A stretch of 64,000 nucleotides of DNA. Origin: Cristatella mucedo. Its lineage: Eukaryota; Bryozoa; Phylactolaemata; Cristatellidae. The DNA lies in contig WPIO01000072.1 in assembly GCA_009760855.2 (NCBI GenBank), positions 1,040,501 to 1,104,500 of the forward strand, read 5' to 3'. A program made the position numbers and the translations under genes. How positions within the stretch are numbered: position 1 is the stretch's first letter; each line of letters begins with the position of its first letter. This document shows, in pieces, positions 18,823 through 30,010 of the stretch. The notes beneath the pieces are model-generated. The model saw only the letters and a program-made list of their open reading frames with translations, searched no databases and was not told the DNA's origin.

Positions 18823-19651
18823 ATGAATAAATTTGATTTTGTACAAGGTTCAGATGAGTGGAAAAAATCAATGTCATTGAATATTGGAGGCTCAGAGGTT
18901 TACTCAGTGCTTGGAAATGATCTAGTATTTGGAGATCAGATTGAAACTTATATAGAATTAATTGCAAATAGAAAACTAAAAAATACATTGCTAATAATTC
19001 TAGTATGAGATTTCCTCCTATGTTGTTTGGCAAAGTATTTGAACCTATTGCTGCTAAGTTTTAGAAATGAAACTTAAAGTGAAACTTGATAATGCAAACG
19101 ATTGTTTTAGTAGTGATGGTGTTTACTAATATTCTCCTGATGGAATAATAGATAACAATACTTTAGTTAAAATAAAATGCTTATGGAGCAGCAGGAATAT
19201 CATTGATGACTTTATACCTAAACAATATCATGTGCAGTGTTTACTAGGCTTACATGTTTTAAAACTTAGTGAATGCTTTTACTCTGAGTTTGCGATTTTT
19301 GTTCCTGGATTGAATCGTGAAGAACCTCCGTCGGACTATGTAGCAGCTGGAAATATAAGAATTCCTAATACTGATTTAGATATGCCAATTAGAGAACCAA
19401 TTTTTATGCTATTGCTTAAAGATGAAAAGTATTTTGATTTTGAGTTTGATATTACACGCAAATATGGTAGATTTAATAACAAGAAAACAAATGGTTATGA
19501 TATAAAGTATTATATAAGAAGATGTTTGATACAAGTAGTAGAAGAAGATGATCCTTGCAGATTTTCTAGTCTAGTTCCTATTGTTAAAGAAGTGTTAGAT
19601 AGATCGATTTTAATTAGTAATTATATAGATGAGTCGAAGACATCATTGTGA
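18823..19651 (+). pseudogene. YqaJ/lambda-exonuclease-type nuclease, multiply broken
   Basis: N terminus FVQGSDEWKKSMSLNIGGSE has the substrate-grip start of YqaJ recombinases. The GKVFEPIA motif is near 19,027-19,050, the SPDG turn near 19,137 and the IPKQYHVQ motif near 19,207-19,235. The frame changes several times between about 18,990 and 19,230. In the visible frame the usual E-x-K catalytic motif reads Lys-Ile-Lys (Lys codon 19,169-19,171). The C-terminal part (19,232-19,651) is open. YqaJ exonucleases process DNA ends for annealing-type recombination and are common in phages and some large DNA viruses. The 3' end overlaps the next fibre gene. Confidence 0.75.
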
Positions 19652-20489
19652 TGACTTCGTGAATAGAATAAATGGTTATATTCTATCAGATCTTGATGCA
19701 AATGAAAATAGAATGATTGTCTTGAGTGATCCTGTGAGTGATGGTGATGCTGTAACAAAAGCATATGCAGATGCAAACTTTATTGTAAATAGTGGCACTT
19801 CTTTAAATTTACAGAATAGACCAATTACAAATCTTGCTCCAGGAGTTAATCCAACAGATGCTGTTAATGTCAGTCAAGTATCTAATTATGTCAGAAAATC
19901 TGGAGATACAATGACTGGAGATTTAAATATGAATAGTTTTGCTATTACTTCTACATATTGGAATTCTACTAATACTATACCAACAGTTCTTCCTGATGAT
20001 TTTTGTGTAACTTATGGAGGTTTGAAGCGAGATGTGTTACTGAAGAATTCTCCTGCTACAACAAATTTGAATATGAATAATAACTCTATAATTAATGTTG
20101 CAGAACCTGTTAATTCTTCAGATGCTGCAACAAAGTCATATGTTGACAGAACTGTTAAAAAAAATAACAAAAGTAGTTGTACTTACATTTAATCCTAGAG
20201 CAATGAATTCTATGATTATTTTTCTACTGCATACTCTTGGCAAAATAAGAATAGCCCACCGGTTATAATACTTAGTGCTATGGTAGTTGGATCGTCAAAT
20301 TGTATACAATTAAAACCTAGTAGCGATACAACAATAGTATCTGGGGATATAAGAGCTATAAATACTTCTTCTAGTGGTACAGATTTTAAGTATTACGCTT
20401 ATTTTAATAGATTGCCTGCTGATTATTATTATACTGATAACCTAGGAAATTTGAAGGTTAATCTTTTAATTTCTTACATAAGTACCTGA
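19629..20489 (+). pseudogene. Phage tail-fibre-like protein 4, frameshifted in its C-terminal half
   Basis: Starts at the ATG at 19,629, directly after TTATATAG and inside the YqaJ 3' end. Three fibre repeats are clear: VLSDPVSDGDAVTKAYAD, NLAPGVNPTDAVNVSQVSNY with GDTMTGDLNMN, and NVAEPVNSSDAATKSYVD. The frame is lost near 20,170 and partial coding resumes at 20,280-20,489. The N terminus closely resembles that of fibre gene 3 on the other strand, so the fibre family was spread to both ends of the genome by duplication or recombination. Confidence 0.75.
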
Positions 20490-20519
20490 GAAGTACAAAT
20501 GAACCAGTAATACAATTAA

Positions 20520-20912
20520 TTATTTTAGTTTAGTTGCTTTACGCTTACCTTTTACTAATGGGAAGAGTTTTGCTATGTATATTATTGATTCGTGTTCTAA
20601 ACAATGATGAATGCAGAATAGCTCGGAACACATTTTTTTAAAGTGTTTCTTTGCTAAGCAATATATTTTTGTAGGTCTTTGTTTAGAATACTTATTTCTT
20701 GCATAATAACACTCTTTGCAAATGATTATTTTGTTGTTTCTTAAAATACCACAATCGAATTCTGTTTCTGTACTATCTAAATCACACATATCGCAACGCA
20801 TTTCATGCTTTAACTTTGGTCTTCGTTTAACCTTTTTGCAAACTGGATGACCTGACTCTAAGTATTCAATTTCGCTAAATGTTGTCTAACAGCTTTCACA
20901 AAATATTTCCAT
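20520..20912 (-). pseudogene. Cys-rich zinc-binding protein, one early stop
   Basis: From the ATG at 20,912 (right after TATAG) the frame runs to 20,520 with one TAG within the first ten codons; the frame from 20,801 gives 93 codons. Many Cys pairs are visible (FCESC, MRCDMC, CKEC, CIHHC), so several zinc sites are likely. Related in style to the zinc-ribbon gene at 11,930. It could bind nucleic acid; no family is certain. Confidence 0.55.
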
Positions 20913-20921
20913 TTCTATAGA
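20911..20921. promoter_or_regulatory. Shared divergent TATAG start motif
   Basis: The sequence CATTTCTATAGAATG contains start codons on both strands around one near-palindromic CTATAG: minus ATG at 20,912-20,910, plus ATG at 20,922. One motif appears to serve two genes. Confidence 0.6.
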
Positions 20922-21799
20922 ATGTCATTTTTAACTCTAAATAAAAGAAAAAAGGAAGGGAAATTTAATCCAGACTCAGATATAAGCCAGATATTCAAGC
21001 CAAGGCCGAAAGTAATTCCAAAAGGTTTCTTTGATACAGCTAAACCTAATGAAAGTCATCAAGCAGAAATTTTGTATATGCCAAATGATTCTGGATACAA
21101 ATATGCTTTGAGTGTTATTAATGTTGCTAGCAGATATAAAGACTCGAGACCACTTAAAACAAAGTCTTCTAAAGAAGTAACACAAGCTATAACAGACATT
21201 TATGCAAAAAGTCTATTGGAATGGCCAAAGAAGATAACAGTAGATCCTGGAACTGAGTTTAAAGGAGAATTCATGAAAGAAATGAAAAGACATGAGACAC
21301 AAGTTATAGAAGCTAGTAGTAAAAAGAGTGTTGCACTTGTTGAAAGAATGAATATAACTGTAGCAGAAAGAGCATTTATTGCGCAATATGAAAAAGAATT
21401 AGAAAACATTAATAATGGAGATTTCACTAGAAATAAAGAATGGATTTATAATTTACCAAAGATTATTGATTATCTAAATAATAGTGTTACAAGATCTATT
21501 GGTGAAGAACCTGTAAAGGCGATAAAAAAGAATCTGTAAAATTAAATATACCAAAATATCATAGAAAAGTTGGAGAACAAGAAAAATTATTAGAACTTGG
21601 AACAACTGTTTGATATTTACTAGAACCTGGTGAAGGAGAAGATGAAAAATGAAGAAGAGCTACAGATCCGATATGGAGTTTGACTAAGCATACTATTGCT
21701 AGAATAGTGGTATTGAAAAAACAACCGGTTAGATATTTCGTAAATGATGTTAAAAGGAGTTGTGTTAGAGAGGAATTACAAGGGATTAAACAGGACTAA
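20922..21799 (+). pseudogene. Retroviral-type (DDE) integrase, frameshifted after the core
   Basis: Inserts the element into host DNA. The rve core fold is clear: HQAEILYMPNDSGYKYALSV, SRYKDSRPLKTKS, WPKKITVDPGTEF and ALVERMN. Catalytic positions by homology are residue 49 (normally Asp; here Glu, codon 21,066-21,068), Asp108 and Glu141, with the D-to-E spacing of 33 fitting the D,35E rule. The first 205 codons are open. After 21,539 homology continues in other frames with stops to 21,799, covering the C-terminal DNA/chromatin-binding part. It converges with the gene at 21,786 and lies at the right end of the element, the usual place for it. Confidence 0.92.
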
Positions 21800-22439
21800 T
21801 TTCTGTTTGTGAACGTCTTTCTATAAGATTATCAAACTCTTCTTTTGTAACTACTTCATCAGATAAAGTATCTGTTATTTTTGAAATAAACTGTGTGTTA
21901 GAATCAAGAGTAAATCTTTTTCTTTTATCTATTTCAACTAAAACACCGTCAACTGCCATTAGCATAGCTATTAGTGCTGAGATAGCTGAGACTGCATTAG
22001 TTATTTCAGGATGAGCATGAACATGTGCTGTAGAAACTGTAACTCCTAAAGCTACTCGTATATTTACAATTTTAATTATATATCTTACTCTTGTTAAATT
22101 TGTTAAGCACGATCTAACTTTAACGTTATATGCAACTACCTCATCATATCTTTGAAGAGCAAATTTTTTTCTTAGATCTGCCGTTTTCCTATAATTATTT
22201 AAATTTTTTTCAAACCCATCCTGGATATAAATCTTTATACTCATCAATATAATCAACAAAAACTTCACTCATCACACATGAGTCTCTGCAAAGATAATAA
22301 ATTAATTCTTATAATTGGTCAGTACTCTTTGGATGTCTAGGTTTCAACCCACCAGATTTTCAGCTGCCGCAATTTTTAATCTTCTGATATAATCTTGATA
22401 TTTTTCTCAAATTTGCCTATTATATTTTTCATCACTAAT
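21786..22439 (-). pseudogene. Right-end protein of unknown function, start lost and frame broken
   Basis: A 160-codon frame (21,786-22,268) encodes an Arg/Lys-rich region, a hydrophobic helix (NAVSAISALIAMLMAVDGVL, about residues 91-110) and an acidic end. Other short open stretches lie upstream. At 22,437-22,443 a TATATATAGAA motif is followed by ATT instead of ATG, the place where the start would be expected. One membrane-associated protein of about 210 codons is the simplest reading; no family recognised. Confidence 0.45.
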
Positions 22440-22532
22440 TTCTATATATAAATAAAAAGATGTTTAAATTAATTTTTTTCACTATAATATATAAAGATTT
22501 TGAAAATAGATATTTTAGTCTTAAAAGACTTT

Positions 22533-22748
22533 AACGAGTTCGAGTGATAACGAGAACGAGTGTGATGATGTGTTTTTACCACTATACGATGTTTTTATTT
22601 TTGAAACGAGCGCTTTTTTCATTTTACAACGTTTTTAGTTTTGAAACGAGTTCGAGTGTTAACGAGAACGAGTTGAAAAATTAAAAATGTAAAAGGGAAA
22701 AAGATGCGAGTTGAAAAAATAAAAATGTCGTATAGGGTAAAAACACAT
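22533..22748. repeat. Palindromic terminal repeat block (likely right TIR)
   Basis: Two copies of a near-palindromic unit, ACGAGTTCGAGTG then TAACGAGAACGAG, lie at 22,534-22,561 and 22,645-22,673. Around the second copy is a 181-base imperfect inverted repeat: ATGTGTTTTTACC at 22,568-22,580 pairs with GGTAAAAACACAT at 22,736-22,748, CTATACGA pairs with TCGTATAG, and the centre is GTTAAC at 22,658-22,663. Base composition changes to host-like just after it. Polinton elements end in inverted repeats, so this is probably the right end; the left copy is outside the window. Confidence 0.65.
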
Positions 22749-24195
22749 AATCAACCCTGCTCATACCTAACAGCTACGACACTGATCTAAGCCACCCATT
22801 GTTAAAATATATCTCCGTCTGTAACTCCACACAGCCATAAAGAAACAAGTGGGTGTTATGCTGGAGAATTTTCTAAAGCGCATGGAAGAGCAGGTCAAGA
22901 TGGCTGGAAAGAGTGTGCCACAGACAGCGACAGCAAAATATATATAATTTCGTAATGTTATGCACTTACCTATGGCCGTAATTGTCGCGGCCTCTAAAAC
23001 CAATTTTTTCCACGTCTAATAATTAGATCCCGCGGCCAAAAGCCGTAATGTTACGAACTTAGCGCTGCAGCGGCTCCGGTCTAAACCTTGGATTACGACA
23101 GCTGGTTGGTTCCAAAAGGCTTGTACAATGTAACACACGAGTCACAAATATAACCCGCGCTGTCATAATCTGGCTAATTTACTATGCATACGTTTCAATG
23201 TTATTCCAGAATAAAAAATAATTTTTATTATACAATAGCTACCTTAGCCGACGTTCGGCCAATACAGATACGAGATCTGCTATACCGGCTCGACTAGTGG
23301 CCGCCAACGCAAACAATATGGTCGTCTGTGTCCCCCCCACGTGTTCTCTAGGCACTGCCCATGGGGAGCAATCGCAGCAACTGATGGTGCGGCCTTCATA
23401 ATCAGTGACCTCTGCATCACTCGGATTTTAGATTACATTCGAATTTATCTTTGAAAATTTTACTGATTTTTGTGTTATAAGCCATATTGATTTCTTTGTG
23501 CCCTCTCAAATTTGCATCGTCATTTCACTTCTAAACTGTGCGTCTTTGGCGTACAGCCCCCAGTGATCGTACGGCCAGTATAGTGTGCCTTTGGCAGCGA
23601 GTAGAATGGTGAAGGTCGTGGTTGAGTATTGGTAAGCTATTCTAAATAAGGCTTTGTTCATCTCACGTGCAGCGCATACTATTCGAACCAAGCTTGCCGT
23701 TGTTATTCACGCCGCCCCTTCAAGATTGCGACCCTTCGTACATAAAGTTATTCGAAGTATCACGCTGCAAATTTGCCGACGTTCTTATACCTGTTTGTCC
23801 CGAAACCTCAATGTTTTTGAAGAGAGGCAACTGTATTTGCGCAATAGTGTAGTGTAGTTGTGGCTACGCATGACGACCCGTCCCGTTTTTTCGTTTATTT
23901 GAACCAGCTGTAGCTTGTCGCTAGTTGTAAAGGATGTCACAGCAATCGCATGATAAGGTGCGGTGTCATTGCGCACTGTCCTTCGTTTGGCGATTGCTGT
24001 ACGGCCCACCTCGTATTGCTTGCACACCCACTCCTGTAGACACGCGGTGGTTATCAGCAGTTTCTTTACCGATTGCTATTCCCCTATCCGGTGCTGTTTA
24101 GGACGCCGATGTCAGTTACGCGTTGCATGCAAGTTACGTACATCATAAGGTCCTCTGGACGGACATGAAATGGATTATTTGGCGCAGGGCTTCGA
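22749..24195. other. Host intergenic DNA, no gene recognised
   Basis: Mixed-composition DNA with no long open frame, splice-bounded homology or RNA gene I can support. Confidence 0.6.
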
Positions 24196-24800
24196 CATTG
24201 GTGTGTCCTGTTCGAAATGGCCTTTCATTACATGACCACGTCAGCTCTACAGTACAGTCTGCTTACTTTCAGCTAAATACCATTGCAAAAAGTCGGGCCT
24301 GCTTCAATAAGGATACTACAGCCAAGCTGATCCATGCATTTGTAACACTCCATCTAGAACTTCGTGACTCTACTTGGTCTTGTTTGTGCAAAAACATGCC
24401 TGCCGTTCGTGCGAAATTCTGTATTTGGCCTTGTCTGTCTTGAGCGTTGCTACTGCCCCATTACACCACGTCTCACCGGCCTGCCCTTGCTCTTACTTTT
24501 AAGCAGCATATTGACTGATAGCATATTGAAATATTGCAAGATTTAGCCACTCACTTTTAAGTCCCTCTATTCTCGTGCTTCAGCCTACCTGTCCAAAACA
24601 CTTCCTAATCAGGCTTCGCGTCATGCCAACCACTTTTCTAAGTCAACTCGTTTGGCTGTGCCTCGAACAACCTCAAATTCTTTAGAGAGCAGGCCTTTAA
24701 TTCGTATGCTTCTAAAACTTGGACCTCACTCTCAGCTCATGTTAAGACTTCCCCTACCTGACATTTAATTAAAAAAACTGAACAATCTAAAAAAAACACC
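24196..24800 (+). repeat. Old CR1/L2-like reverse transcriptase fragment
   Basis: Decayed plus-strand copy of the RT C-terminal region: LSLHDHVSSTVQSAYFQLN and KSRACFNKDTTAKLIHAFVT match the element at 2.6-4.1 kb (LDDHISSTVKSAYFQLHN and KIRACLDKDTTSKLVHAFVT). Several stops and gaps; much older than that copy. Confidence 0.85.
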
Positions 24801-26095
24801 TAGTCTATGCATTTGCTGGGTTCATGTGAGTTTCCCTTTGTGTGCTTATTCGCCCTGATGCTGTACATGTTGCTAACCAATTGACACACTTCCTGTACAC
24901 ATGTAGTGCTATAAACTAGAAAGAAATTTAGTCCTCTTGGGGTGATAAGAAAATGCCTTTATTAGTACAGTTGTGATCTAAATTGACAGCAGCTTCAGAT
25001 TGTATGATAAACGCACTCAGAATCAGAAGTAGAAACTTATTGCATGTTAAGCATTGGCTTTGCAATTATTTCAATAACAGCCGGTCTGTGTCAATCACAA
25101 AGTGACAACTCAGTACGGTAATCTCAGCGCTATACTGCTGACATTGAAGCAGGCTGCCTGGTCTTGCACTATCTTAGGGCTTTTGGTGTTAAGTGATCAA
25201 TATAGGCTTTGGCTTGATGCTGTTGCAAAAATAAAAAAGCAGAAGAAATCTTGAATAGCTATGAACTTGTGAACCAGGCAGCAGAAGAAACACAAAATGG
25301 GCTTGTAACCTGTGGTAAAACAGCAGTAATCCTGATGCACGTGGTCTTTCTTCGGCATTGAAAAATCAGGAGACCGGGGCACAGATAGGTATGATGTCAC
25401 ACTGGCCATAAGGTGAAGTAGCGACAAGGGATCTTTGCTTGTGAAACAGGGCTGTAAGAGTTACCTAGTTTTTTATAATCTTGTTCAATGTTTTGCATTC
25501 GACTGTATACACAGTGGCATTATATATTTGTGGAGAGATATCAGATTAGTTAACTTCATTCGTTTTCATTCCTATTTTTGTATAGATAGTCACGTATCCA
25601 AATAGCAAGCAAAAAAGCAGCATACATATTTAACAAGCTTGGAATACAGGGATCCATATGATAATAGTTGTGTGCGACATAGTAGTGCACAGCTCACAAT
25701 TGCCTCAAATATCTCACTGGCACTGCAGACTCCGTGGCTATTTAGTATGAATTGACCGGTAAAAAGTGTCTATTATCCGGACTTAATTTATTTGGTTGTA
25801 ACCGGTGAAAGAGAGTTTAATCGAGCCCATGTCAAGCTAGTTACTGTAGTTCTGAGTGGATGCATCAGCCCAAGGATTCCTGCATAAGAGTTCACTACGG
25901 GAAATCTACGTAAGCCAAGTGACAGGATCTCTAGTCATTCATATGCCTTGCTGTGCAACAGCATGCCGATAGGGTGCAAATGGCATACCCTGATGATGGT
26001 AGTAGAGCACTTACGTAAGTGTGTCGCCTCTTTAAGGCTGCTCATTATGTGTCGGCACAAAAGCCTTTTAAGGTACTTGGCGTTCTATTCCTAAC
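24801..26095. other. No gene recognised
   Basis: No coding signal, RNA gene or clear repeat seen. Confidence 0.5.
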
Positions 26096-26099
26096 CATT

Positions 26100-26270
26100 A
26101 AGAGCGGTGATAGTTCAGAAGGTAAGGAGTTCACTTTTCACGACCGAGGTCGTGCATTCGAATCCTGAAGTGGGCGATCGTGTTATCACCAACTGCAAGC
26201 TGTAGTGGTAGCCGTTAAAGGCTCTTCTGCTGATGCTATTCAAAAAATGAGGCTGTTGAATCAGCTAATA
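26100..26270 (+). repeat. tRNA-derived SINE, type 1
   Basis: tRNA-like head with an A-box-like GTTCAGAAGGTAAGG and B-box-like CATTCGAATCC (about 26,156), followed by the family body GTGGTAGCCGTTAAAGG and CTCTTCTGCTGATGCTA. Related copies are near 30.2, 42.8, 45.8, 52.4, 54.5 and 60.5 kb. Confidence 0.7.
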
Positions 26271-26274
26271 ATAT

Positions 26275-29200
26275 TACTATCTATTTTATGATACCGTGGC
26301 CTCTGAGCATGTGTTGGATGTAATTATTATCTTAGTAGCTACCTTTTGCAAGGCCTGCAACTATAAGCATCAGTGCTACCTTAGGATTGGTACTCACAAT
26401 GCTAATGAAGCTGTGAGATGCAGTGATTCCCCTCAAAAGCATTGAGAACTGCTCTGTGTATTCACGGCCGAAGGTTGTCAAAGCAACCGACTTCTGCCGA
26501 TTGTGTATTGGGTATGCTCAAGTTTTGACTGCAGCAGGAAAACAGTAAGTAAAACAGTATTTAATCCAATTGCAGTGATGTCTCGAATGCTTTTAAGGTC
26601 CTTATAGCAGCAGTGTTATGCTGGGTTTAGGCCTTATCTAGCCTATAGATTTAGCTATGCATTATATAAAAATGCATCTCACTTAAGCTAAACGTTGTAT
26701 TCATGCTTTTGTTCACATTCTGGTAACGGGCATCGTATCTGCAACTGTGCCGCGAATCGTTGCAGTGGCAGCTGAGGGTATGACTCTCAGTATCGGGACC
26801 TACGAGATGCAATCCGAGCTGTGCTACCAGATGCAGATGTGAAGGGATTTGTCGGACGGAGGAGTACGTTCACAGCTGCTGCTTTTCGCAATTTTTTGGC
26901 ATTTGCTGTATTCAGTAAATTTGTCTATACTCCTTGTCCTCCCATTTTTTAGCATCATTTGAAATAACCGTCGACGATTGTCTAATCTTCTCAAAGCTGA
27001 AGATGGGTGGATTTCCAGTCTCTGATGCAGCCGTGAGTAGCCACCTGATGACGTCAACAAGCTTATTGCAATTCTGTTTAAGCACGCACATTGCATGAGT
27101 GCAATCCTCTCGTTCATTCAACTTTTTATCTGCTGCATTTACATCTAATACAAAAAATCATGTTCTGCAGGTGGTGGAGCAGGTCGTTGCTGCTAGCAAG
27201 GGCCAGGCGCCTCAGCAGCTCACCGAGTGCCAACGATCTTGCTTAGTGATGTAGGCAACCACCTTGCCTGGAGGGCATGGGAACGGATGACCAATATCGC
27301 CTCGATGGCTGCCTTGCCCTGGCGCAGATCTTGGGCTGGGCAGTTTGCAACTCTGATGATGGAAAGTGTCAAAACCTGGGATGCTTTCCTGAATGTTGTG
27401 TTCTGCAACTGCTTGTGTCTGAATGATCCCCAGTATCGCTCGGCAGCCCAGGCTGATCAGTGTCATAAATCGTGCAAAACTTGCCTTGTCACTGTGATTT
27501 CTGTGATGACGTTCCACTGATTGTGATTACTAAAGCTACATGGAATAAATAGTTTATATAATGCATCCCTCTCTGTAACTCCACAATTCTGCGATGTCTT
27601 GTTGGATGGAGTTGTTAACTCTGCAGTTTTCTGTAGCATAGGAGCTAAGTAGCTTAGAGTGCCACCAATTTGCTCAATGAAAGAAGTACTGGTGAAGCTG
27701 ATTAATTTGGAGATAAGCTGAGCCGAACACTATAGAAGTAGCTACGCAAATCTAGAGCATCGAAATGAAATTTGTATTTCCATCGTTAGTTGCGCAGATA
27801 ATGCAAGCATTAAGTGGGCATATGCTAGAGTTTTCGATAGTGTGCTCTAAGGCATTTAGGCGATAAGTAGCAGCTACGGAGACTTGGAGAGTAAGGGCCT
27901 TAGTAGCCAATGGGGTAGGCACTGCAAGTTGTAAATTGTAAAGTGGAAAATTGTAGTTAGTATCCGAGGTTTACCTGGAGCCTGCAAAGGTCGTATAGGG
28001 AACGTTTTTACATGGAATGTCTTGGATTTACAGACTAGGCACTGTGCCATATTTAGCTTTCTTATGCTGCTAGCCTTTCAATTCTTTAGCTAAACCGTTA
28101 GAAAACAAATATGGTAACTGGTCGTATAAGTGCTTTGAAGAAACTGATCGCTCGGCTGTCAGCAGGATTTCTTTTTATCATTTGCCTCATTTCAGTGGCT
28201 CTAGAGATGAGGTTTAACAAGCTTTTTTTGAAGTCGGTTCAGCTTCTGTGGAGGATAAAGCATCTTTCTCTCTAGGGCAATGAAACTACTGTTTTTAAGG
28301 GATGTGTGTGCGCGTGCGTGTGTCTTAATCGAGCAGCCTAGTCGCTAATAGTCACTGAGCTAAATAAGTCGTGATGGCCTCAAGGTCAAAATGAGTGTTT
28401 GGATTGGTTCCTGCTACTCAGCAGCAATTATGTGGCTGCGATGAGTACTACCTGCATAAGATTGGTGGCATTTAATGAGCTTTACATAGCTTACAATTTG
28501 GCTCATTATTAGACCGACTGAATAACTCAGCTTGGACAGAAGATCGTGGGACAAAGACCACAGTAGGAACCTGCTTTTGCACATGCTGTCTCGAGTTGTC
28601 AACCGAAGATGACTTAATTGTTACAGCTCGATAACCACTTGCAACATTATACATATGCCTGCATTCAGATTCTTTGCAGTGACTTGGCTCGAGCACCTGA
28701 ATGGTTATTGATAGCCAAGCGTTGACGTAACCGAAGGTAACCAAAGCACTGCAATCCACCAGCCGTAAATCCATCGGAAACTGGCCGGCCCGAAGCTCCC
28801 ATTTTGATTGCATACTCCGGTACACACATGATTTGAGTACACACTCACCCGTGTAAGTAGGCTCGTGTGGCAGAATGTAGGCTGGGTCAGCTACCAAAAA
28901 CCACAGGGCCTCTGCAGTCCATTGTATGAGCTAACGGTGGTGTGAAACTCTAGGTGCACTCGGAGTGTAGAGTACTTTGATGCACAATCATTCGCGAAGC
29001 ATAAGTCCTGGGGCAGCCGGTTACTACGCCCCTCCTAGTTGGTCGTGGTGTCTAGGAACGCCAGCACTCCATTATCCGGTATGAGGAGTGTTGAGTGACT
29101 GTGAACACTCTGTGAAGGAGTCCACGTCTGATCTCGCGAGCGAGTGTTCCTAAACGACGTTATGACTTTGCATCCCAACGAGCCAAGGACACACTGTCGC

Positions 29201-29735
29201 TGCACATCCTGCCCAAGTCAAAGGACAAACTTGTCTTAGCCGGCTGATCCCAAGATGGCCGTGTCACTTTTCAACCGCCAGGCCTTATGAACTCTTCGTG
29301 GGTACACCTGTATCAGTATTACATGTAACTCACGCATAATCATGCAAAACTCGTACATAATCATGACTGTCTATTAATGACTTTGAACCCATGAAAGAGA
29401 ACATTGCTAGGGTCAGTATGCAAGCATTTTCTTCTAGCGTGTAAAGCACAAATCGGAATACCGCCTAAAACTTGAGGCATGTACCTTCTCACACTAACGC
29501 CTGCCTTGAACGGTCAACATTATCAACGACTTTTAACGGTTTAACGGTCGGTTAGTATCTGTAGAGACCTTCACTGCATCCAAGCTTACAGAACTTACTT
29601 CAATTTCTTGCATTCCCTTAAGCAGAGTATTTGACAATCCCCGAATAGTTTGACTCGGAAATTGGAGTTCTTAAGCAGAGCTGTCAATTATGCACTCTTG
29701 GGCACCTGAAGCCGATTTCCATTTCCTGGCCCCAG
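26275..29735. other. No gene recognised
   Basis: A possible splice acceptor precedes an open stretch at 27,169-27,240 (VVEQVVAASKGQAPQQ) but it matches no family I know. Other frames are short and overlapping. I see no supported gene. Confidence 0.5.
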
Positions 29736-29737
29736 CA

Positions 29738-29900
29738 TAATAATAATGATAATAATAATAATAATGTACTTGGTAAAGCGCCCTCAGAGAACCTAATCTC
29801 TTTCTAGGCGCTTTACATTTGCTGCAAAGGGAAATGCAATTGAATGGTAAGTAAAATTATGCTTGAAAAACAAACAAAATGAATAACATGGCTACTCAAT
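29738..29900 (-). repeat. CR1/L2-like 3' end fragment
   Basis: (AAT)n, then the hairpin GTAAAGCGCC ... GGCGCTTTAC, then about 80 bases of the same 3' untranslated region as the copy at 2.6 kb. Confidence 0.85.
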
Positions 29901-30010
29901 CTCTATCCAGGCGTTTCACATATGCCGAAAGGCTCGAGCCCACGACGACCTCGTCGTCATATGCGTTCACCTTTACCTTGGTCGTTAAAGGCGAGCACCT
30001 TAACTTACCC
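29885..30010 (-). repeat. SINE with LINE-like tail, type 2, minus strand
   Basis: Read on the minus strand it has a head with GGTAAAGGTGAACGC, a B-box-like GGGCTCGAGCC, then GTGAAACGCCTGGATAGAG, the hairpin half shared with the CR1/L2-like tail. It abuts the LINE tail fragment. Confidence 0.6.

Larger units (their letters stand above)
1..22748. mobile_element. Integrated Maverick/Polinton (adintovirus-like) element, left end missing
   Basis: About 22.7 kb of AT-rich, intron-less, tightly packed genes on both strands, clearly different from the spliced, repeat-rich DNA to the right. The gene set is diagnostic of Maverick/Polinton elements, also called adintoviruses in animals: protein-primed DNA polymerase B, retroviral-type integrase, FtsK/HerA-type ATPase, adenain-like cysteine protease, large capsid protein and penton-like proteins. 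The right boundary is placed at the end of a palindromic repeat block at 22,533-22,748; the left boundary is outside the window, because the polymerase is already open at base 1. Many genes carry frameshifts or stops and a CR1/L2-like retrotransposon is inserted at 2.6-4.15 kb, so this is a decayed copy. Family assignment is confident; the exact lineage needs phylogeny. Confidence 0.93.

Noticed and set aside
1-22748. Bacteriophage or bacterial contamination, suggested by tail-fibre and HNH genes
   Set aside because: Integrase, adenain-like protease, pPolB type and capsid set are those of eukaryotic Mavericks, a host CR1/L2-like retrotransposon lies inside, and eukaryotic DNA follows without a break.
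22600-22750. CRISPR-like array from the repeated ACGAGTTCGAG units
   Set aside because: Only two units, themselves palindromic and part of one inverted repeat at an element end.
26824-27520. Cluster of overlapping open frames on both strands, with a possible acceptor at 27,168
   Set aside because: No frame resembles a known family and none continues into a plausible next exon.
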